From contig JAJUBI010000007.1 in assembly GCA_022419385.1 (NCBI GenBank), forward strand, positions 591,768 to 655,767: 64,000 bases of DNA. The letters run 5' to 3'. This document shows, piece after piece, positions 57,979 to 64,000 of the stretch. Each line of letters opens with the position of its first letter. The first letter of the stretch is position 1. Under the pieces are notes generated by a model that worked only from the letters and a program-made list of their open reading frames with translations, did not search any database and was not told the origin of the DNA. This DNA is from Paraconiothyrium sp. Pb-2020. Its lineage: Eukaryota > Ascomycota > Dothideomycetes > Pleosporales > Didymosphaeriaceae. A program made the translations under genes and the position numbers.

Positions 57979-60900
57979 GGCTAGTAGAAGCTGGCAAATA
58001 AAAAGAAAAGAAAAAGAATAGAAAAGAATAAGCTAGAAAATAAGAAAGCTAAAACTACTAGAAAGCTACTATATAGCTAAGTAGCCTAACTACTACTACT
58101 ACTATAAGGGCTACTATAATAAGGTAGGCTATGCCCTTACCTATAGGTAGAATAATAGAAGCTAGAGTAAGCCTACCTACTAGAATAAGTATAAGAGGCT
58201 AGTAAACTCTCTTTAGAACTAGAAGGCCTAGTAAAACTAGTAGAACTAGTAGAATTAGCTATAGAAGTTTACCTAGAGACGCTAGTAGAAGAAGTAAGAT
58301 AATAGTACTTAGTAGAAGATAGAGATATATATAAATAGCTATTATAAAAAGGTAGCTAACTCTCTATATTATTAATAATCTAGCTTATAAGCTAGTTACT
58401 ACTAAAAGAAGTCCTTAGCAAAGAAAGTAAAGAGCTAGAAAGAGAAAAGGTTTATCCAAAAGTACTAGAACTAAGAGGGAAGTAGATAGAATTAGTAAAT
58501 AGGCTTATAGTTAAATACTATAGTAGACCTAGAGGTAGAGAAGAGTTACTTCTAAAGAATAGTAGAAAAGAAGATTGTATAGAAATATTAAAAGAAGAAG
58601 AAGAACTAATAATATAGTTAACCTACTAATAATAAATAAAGTAGCTAAGAGAAGTTATAGAATTAGAAGAAGAACTATTCTCTAAAGGGCTACTATAAGA
58701 AAAGTAACTAGTAGAAGTAGTAGAGACTATAGGGCTACCCTAAGAGTAACTTAGAGAAATAGCTAAGTTAGTAAAATCTAAATAGGTAGCACTATAATAG
58801 AAAGAAGTTAAAGTTATAATCTTAAGCCTATAGAAAGTCTTAGTAATACTAGTATTAAGTTACTGCTGCTCTAGTATATACTAGTAAATATTAGTACAAC
58901 CTTAGTTAAAATAGCTAGTTAAAGAAGGTAGGGCTACAAAAATTAGCAAAAGTAAGAAAAAGTAAAGACTAAGAAAGTATTAGAATACTTACTTTTACTA
59001 TACTAAAAGAAGTAGTAAGAATAATTACTAGTAATCTAGTAAGAAATATAGGCTCTAGAAAGTAGTAGTTTATTCTAATTATTAATAAACTAAAAATAAG
59101 GGCGCTTATTATAGTAAATACTATAGAATTAGTTATTACTAGTGTCCTAACAGCTAATATAGTTAATACGCCCTTAATAAGCTATATAGAGGAAGCTAGA
59201 GAGGTAGCACTAATAGATTTTAAAATAAATATTAGCTAGGCAATTATTAAAGTACTTATTTTAGTTAGCCTTAGTTCTAGCTATAAGCAGAGCAGCAGGT
59301 TTATAGAAAAGCTAATAAAAAAAAAGAATTAGGCTATTATAGTTATAAGTAAGAGTCTTATTATTAGAGAACTCTTTTTTAATAGAAAAGGCTTAGAAAC
59401 CTTTAGTAAAAGAACTTAGGTTACTAGTAAAGTATAAGCTAGCCTTATAAAGCTCTTAGAGAATTTATAAAAGATATTATATAGTGCTAATAGAGGTAGA
59501 AAGATAAATAAGAACTTAAACTAAAAATAGTTAGCCTAAGAATAGATTAGGTAGAAGTATAGAAAGAATAAGAATCTACTCTACTTAAGAAAAGTAGCTA
59601 TAGTAGTAACTATATTAACTTAAAACTTCTTAGTATTATAGATAGAATTAGAAAAGCCTTTACTACTACTATAATTATTATTATTACTACCTATACTGCC
59701 TACAGCTATACTACCTAAAGTAAAGTTAATTAAGAGAAGAGTCTCTATAAGAAAGGGCAGCTAAAAGTAGATAAAAAAATAAAAAAGGTTAAAAGAAAAA
59801 CTAGTAAAGAATAAATAGAAATAAGTAGAGAGAATAGAAATAGTATAGAAGAGGCTATTAAGGCTATAAAGTAGACTATAGAATAAGAGAGAAAGAAAGC
59901 TAAAGATAGGGAGATAGTTTTAAAAGATATAATAGATAAAAACTACCTCTAATACTAGAACTAAAGACTAAGAGAGGGTTAGTTATAAGGGCTAATAATA
60001 TACACTAGCAAATAACTAAATAAGTAGTAGATATTAATATATAAGAGAATTAGTAGGGTAGTTGCTAATAGAAATAGAGTATTTAATAATAATAGAAGCT
60101 ATAGCCCTCTTAGCTATATAGGGGGTATAGAATATCTAGTAGTAAAAATAGTAGTTAGAATAGAGAAGAGTAGAATATCTTATACTAAGTAAAACTATAG
60201 CTAGGGAAGTAAATATATATATAAAGGGAGAAAGAAATAGTTAAAGAATAGAAAAACTATATAAATACTAGGTATATTTATAGAAGAGACTTTAAAATAA
60301 TAAGGAAATTTAAATTATCTAGCTAAAATACCTAAAAAGAAAAGGAGCTACCCTTTAAAAGAGCTATAAGTAGAATTGCTAGTAGTAGCTCTAGATAGTA
60401 GAAATAGAAGGTTAAAAGGGAAAAGTAGAAATAGAGAAAGCTTAAAATAAAAAGTCTAAAGAATTATTACTACCTTATTTATAGCTACTATAGCTATAGC
60501 TATAACTATAACTGTAGCCTACCTAGCTTTAGCTATTATAGTAGTTATAAGCTTCTTTAGCTAGGGCATAGATAGCAGCTTACTTAGATAGATTAAGGTT
60601 ATTAAAAGTTATTATATAGTAGAGAGCTCTAGAGAGCTTAGTAGTTATAAAAAAAGAAGTAGTAGTTATCTCTAAGCCTACTACTAAGGAAGTAGGGCAG
60701 TAGGCACCTATAAATAAATTATATAGAGATTTTTACCTAAAAAACTATAGATAGGCTAAAAGGCCAGCTTCTAGTCTAAGAGATAATTAGGTTAGAGCTA
60801 AAGAAATAAGAGAACTAAACTAGGGTATACTAGTAGTAAAATAGGTACTAAGAGGCTCTATACTAAGTAAGAAGTTAGGTATAAAGTTATTTTTAATACT

Positions 60901-61691
60901 AGAAATAGAAACTAGGCTACTATAAAGGGAGAGCCTAGCATAGGTATACTAATTAAGGGCTAGTAGATAGGGACTCTTAGCTATAGTCTAGAAAGAGTTA
61001 GCTAAAAATTCTTAAATAAAATTTCTACTAGTAAAAGAAAGTCTGCCTAAAAGAGAGGCTAAAAAAGAATAGATAGCTAACTAAAAAGGTATTAGAGTTA
61101 AGTAAAAAGAGCTTAGATAGTAGACTATTTAATTATTAATAAATAGAAAGAGTAAAAAGATATTAGATCTTACTACTAGTAAAAAAATAAGACTAGTAGT
61201 TTTATATAAAGTAGACTATACAGAGGCTATTAAAAATAAGTAAGCTAGAGTTATTAATAACCTAGAAATAAGATTTACTATAGTAGTAGTATTTATTATA
61301 TATACTATTATTAGCGCTAGATAGAATATTATACCTAAAGTTATAACGCCTAGTAATAGCAGTAGTAAATAAGAATAGTAGATAGATAAAATATAGGTCT
61401 TTAGTATTAGAGGTCTTTATTAGTTATTAAGTATAGTAGGCCTAATAAGCTTTAAGAGTTATTTATTAAATAGCTTTAGAATTATAGTATAGAAACTAAA
61501 AAAGGGTGCCCTCTAGAATATATATACTACTATTAGTAGTAAGAGAAACTCTAAGGTTCTCTCTACTAATAGTAAAGAGGTATAGCTAGGCACTAAAGGA
61601 GCTACTATAATAGTATAGCTAGTAAAGGCTTTCTAGTATAAAGTATATAAGATTATATATTAGCTTAGTATTTAGGTAGACAGCAACTAGA
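57979..61691 (+). pseudogene. Second coding region of I, downstream of pol
   Basis: Continues the frame begun at 50868. 57984-59090 reads as a highly charged Leu/Glu/Gln-rich coiled-coil protein (LELEGLVKLVELVELA, EILKEEEELI, LREVIELEEELF), ending in a Cys/Tyr patch NTYFYYTKRSSKNNY that could be a decayed C-x2-C knuckle. The best frame then shifts: 59095-59900 (ISYIEEAREVALIDF) and 60600-61690 (REAKKEQIANQ, KKILDLTTSKKIRL). Shifts may be introns, separate genes or indels. No recognised domain. It lies where an env-like or extra gene would be, or it may be gag of another element lying in I. Confidence 0.5.
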
Positions 61692-62184
61692 TGTTATAAG
61701 GAGATTTTATATACCTAACCTAGGCCGGCCTTATAGGTATTTAGTAATTAAGAGCAGATGGATAATAAAGAGTATAAGAATATTCTAACCTTGCTATAGA
61801 AAGCAAGGTAATAATTATATAAAAAGACTAATAGATCTTATATAGAAGATATGCTTTAATTTTAACTATAGAAGTTAACTATAAAGAATAGGAAAGATAC
61901 TAAAGTTCTTTTAGACTATATACTATTCTTTATTATTCTTATAATCCCTTACTTTGCTGTGCTCTAGGGGATTATATTCTCTTAGTAGAAGTACCTTAAG
62001 TAATTCTACTAAGCTTACTTACTCCTAGGATTCTACCCTCTTAGTAGGAGCCTAGTTATATAATATCTTACCTAATTAGCCCTGCTAACTAGCGTTTATT
62101 CTCTAATTAGTAATAAAGATATTGCTGATATCCTATATATAATTATTCCCCTTTACTAGGTTTTAATCTATTGTAATTATAATA
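61692..62184 (-). repeat. 3' LTR of M
   Basis: 493 bp, plus strand TGTTATAAGGAG...TAATTATAATA, i.e. TGTTATAA...TTATAACA before RIP. It is followed by TTATCTCCCCCTTTA, a reverse-strand polypurine tract. Contains inverted blocks TCTCTTAGTAGAAG / CCTCTTAGTAGGAG near 61978-62050 and the CpG-rich TAGGCCGGCCTTA palindrome near 61721. Confidence 0.8.
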
Positions 62185-62279
62185 TTATCTCCCCCTTTAG
62201 GGTTATTGTCCTAAGACCCTAGTATTATTCTATAACTTCTAGTAGTATAGTTTCTTCTTAAAGGTAGAACTTTTATTTT

Positions 62280-62890
62280 ATTATATTCTTTTCCCTTCTC
62301 TTGCTTCCCTAACTATACCTAAGGTACTAAAATAATTCTTAACTAACTATTATTATACTTATACTAATAAGGTATATTTATATAGCCTAGAGATACAAAT
62401 AAAGTGCAACTATTATATAAAGGAGAAAATTCCTAAGTATTTTATAGATACTATAACTAGGGAGTGTACTGCGTATATTGCAGTTTATATAGTATATAGC
62501 CTCTAGGTTTCTAAGAAAGAGTAGGAGCGTATTTAGTCTAAAAAGTACTAGAAGCGGCTTACTTTTTTTTCTATAGAAGCTAAGGTTGCTTATCTCCGCC
62601 TTAAAATTACTTAAGTAAAGAAAGAGGAGTAATTCTTTACTGCCTATAATACTTATGTGGCTAATATAATAGAGAACTTAGAGAAGGAGGCTTTAAAGAG
62701 TAGGGCTACTAATATTCTATCTATTCTGTTGCTATCTTTACCTTTAACTAACTTAAGCTAGTTATAGGCTAATACTTCTTTCTTTAATCTTTCTAACTTT
62801 CTTTGTAATTTTAACGCTATCCCTTTAGCTTTAGGTTCTAAATTATACTTCTCTAGAAGTGTGTCTCTATATATTTATAGCAGAAGTTCT
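62280..62890 (+). pseudogene. Opposite-strand ORF (aORF) of M
   Basis: Plus-strand frame, opposite to M, starting close to the polypurine tract. It reads FPSLASLTIPKVL, then a Cys cluster with many Tyr (K-C-N-Y-Y-I-K-E-K-I-P-K-Y ... E-C-T-A-Y-I-A-V-Y-I-V-Y), then a basic/acidic coil (SKKEQERIQSKKYQKR, IEAKVAYLRLK, NIIENLEKEALKSRA). If Tyr replaces Cys the pattern is C-x2-C-x7-C-x8-C-x2-C-x6-C-like. Nearly all stops are TAA/TAG and GAG/AAG codons dominate, making this the best preserved of the aORFs. Function unknown. Confidence 0.6.
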
Positions 62891-63216
62891 TTAGTAGTCT
62901 CTTATAGTTTATAAGATTTTCTTTTAGTTCCTATATATTATACTGCTCTAGCCATTCTTTCTATAATATAAGGTACTTAAGCTAACTCTTAATTCTCTAT
63001 AGGTTCTTAATAGCCTTAACCTTATACTTATTGTCCTTTAGCTCTAGTTAAGTCTTAATTAGAGTATCTAGTAGTGCTAATTCTAGGAGATTTTTGTAAA
63101 AGGTAGTATATACTTTAGTACCTATAGGTAGAAGTAATTTATTTATAACTAGTTCTTTAATTTCTTATACTTTAAAGGGGCCTATCTATAGGTAATCTAG
63201 TTTTTTGCTTAGTTGT
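62891..63216. other. Interior of M, not assigned
   Basis: Between the aORF and K. Minus-strand sequence here may be the end of M pol, for example AAACTAGATTACCTATAG near 63200, but I see no motif to name it. Confidence 0.35.
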
Positions 63217-63679
63217 TGTTACGGCTGCTACGCCGCAACAGAATTACGGGAACTAATGTAATAACAGCAGCAACTAGTTAGATTATATAGATAAGTATTA
63301 TAATTACGGGTCAGATGCTAAGTATAATATAGACAAATAATTAGGGTTATATAATTAGATCTGTAAATCTATAGAATAGAGCTATAGAGCCTAGATCTAT
63401 AGAATCTGTATATAGAGCCTATAGAGCCTAAGTTAGATAGTAGTATATAGAGATAATAGATTACTACTAGCAATTCTTTATTATTAATCTATAATATAGT
63501 TTACTGCATCTAGTTTTCTTATAGAAGATTACCTTTAAGTCTTTAGTAATATATTTTTATTGTAGTAATTAATTAACGCTTATTTATACATAACTTATAT
63601 AAACCTATATACTACTTATCTCTTACTAAAACCCTAACTAGGCTGCGGCTTACTATAGTAATAGGAAGGCCCTATTACA
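63217..63679 (+). repeat. 5' LTR of K
   Basis: 463 bp, the same length as the Gypsy A LTRs, with canonical TG...CA ends. The inner side continues CTTTAATAATTGTGTTTTAAG, where the primer-binding site should be; I cannot match it to a named tRNA. Confidence 0.92.
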
Positions 63680-64000
63680 CTTTAATAATTGTGTTTTAAG
63701 AGTCTCTATAGGTATATACCTAAGTTACCCTTACTAAACAATAGCTCCTATAGTAAACTAACTAACGTTATTAGACCTAACGGACCTAGTCTAGATAAAG
63801 AAATAACTTAACTACCTAAATAAAGAAAACTAAAGGCAAAAGGATACCTATAATAAGTTAGTAGAATAAGTAAAAACTATATTAGAAAGAAAGAGAGAAG
63901 GGGCTAATAAAATAATAAAAGAATAAATCTAGTAAATAGAGCTTAGAATAAGAAGTAGACCCTTAAAACTAGCTAATCTAGAAAGGTTTAATAGAACAAG
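63217..64000 (+). mobile_element. K: 5' end of a Gyp-1 element, cut by the window edge
   Basis: LTR at 63217-63679 and about 320 bp of leader and gag start, matching 29043-29860 of G. It is one of the least RIP-mutated LTRs (TGTTACGGCTGCTACGCCGC start, CCTATTACA end) and was used as reference for the family. It is inserted in M. Confidence 0.92.

Larger units (their letters stand above)
61692..63216 (-). mobile_element. M: 3' end of another LTR element, minus strand
   Basis: LTR at 61692-62184 followed by a polypurine tract, then about 1 kb of interior up to element K. The LTR is unlike those of Gyp-1, Gyp-2, B or I. The outer flank CTAGA (61687-61691) is the candidate half duplication. Its gag-pol is not in the window. 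Confidence 0.75.

Noticed and set aside
60470..60570. Apparent transmembrane segment suggesting an env-like glycoprotein downstream of I pol
   Set aside because: The hydrophobic run exists only in one frame with dense stops downstream. The neighbouring frame gives a Gln/Leu-rich coil that continues into a much better Lys/Glu-rich coding stretch, so the membrane segment is most likely a frame artefact.

Overview
The window looks like a transposon graveyard from a filamentous fungus (probably Pezizomycotina). It is extremely AT-rich. CpA and its complement TpG are almost absent and TpA is in excess on both strands, which is the expected scar of repeat-induced point mutation (RIP, preferred target CpA to TpA). 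Reading frames of recognisable families are littered with TAA/TAG exactly where CAA/CAG/TGG would be expected, and Cys and His codons have become Tyr codons. I see no ordinary host gene, tRNA, rRNA or CRISPR. Only one long intact reading frame exists: a 758-residue hAT-family transposase at 17797-20073.

Layout. 1-8369: remnant of a minus-strand gene X plus an inverted arm related to the hAT 3' region, split by full-length Gypsy A (878-7964, TSD TCCTT). 8370-17796: a tetranucleotide satellite and a 54-55 bp minisatellite, split by full-length Gypsy B (9030-17062, TSD CTATT). 17797-20986: the hAT transposase, its 3' arm, subterminal repeats and right terminus. 20987-23519: 3' part of a Gyp-1 chromovirus (E) holding a 789 bp palindrome-rich insert. 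23520-29042: 5' part of a second chromovirus family, Gyp-2 (F). 29043-35488: Gyp-1 element G. 35489-42527: a minus-strand Gyp-2/Gyp-1 chimera (F2+H). 42528-61691: a third Gypsy family (I), split by full-length Gyp-1 element J (50897-57978, TSD GGCTA). 61692-63216: 3' LTR and adjoining part of another family (M). 63217-64000: 5' end of Gyp-1 element K.

The order of insertion can be read from target duplications and interrupted sequences: F lies in the LTR of E, G in the chromodomain region of F, I in the LTR of H, J and M in I, and K in M. Gyp-1 copies (A, E, G, H, J, K) share a ~460 bp LTR of the form TGTTACGGCTGC...CCTATTACA, a purine-rich polypurine tract, gag with a CCHC knuckle, protease, a reverse transcriptase with YLDD (now YLDN), and a chromodomain.

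Two things go beyond a routine graveyard. (1) At least three Gypsy families (Gyp-1, Gyp-2, M) carry, between the end of pol or the polypurine tract and the 3' LTR, a reading frame on the opposite strand to gag-pol, with a similarly spaced Cys cluster (many Cys now Tyr) followed by a Lys/Glu/Gln-rich putative coiled coil. (2) The hAT transposase may be one half of a two-gene, divergently transcribed element with long inverted arms: the region downstream of the transposase recurs in inverted orientation at the left window edge, downstream of gene X. All coordinates of degraded genes are approximate because the frames are broken.
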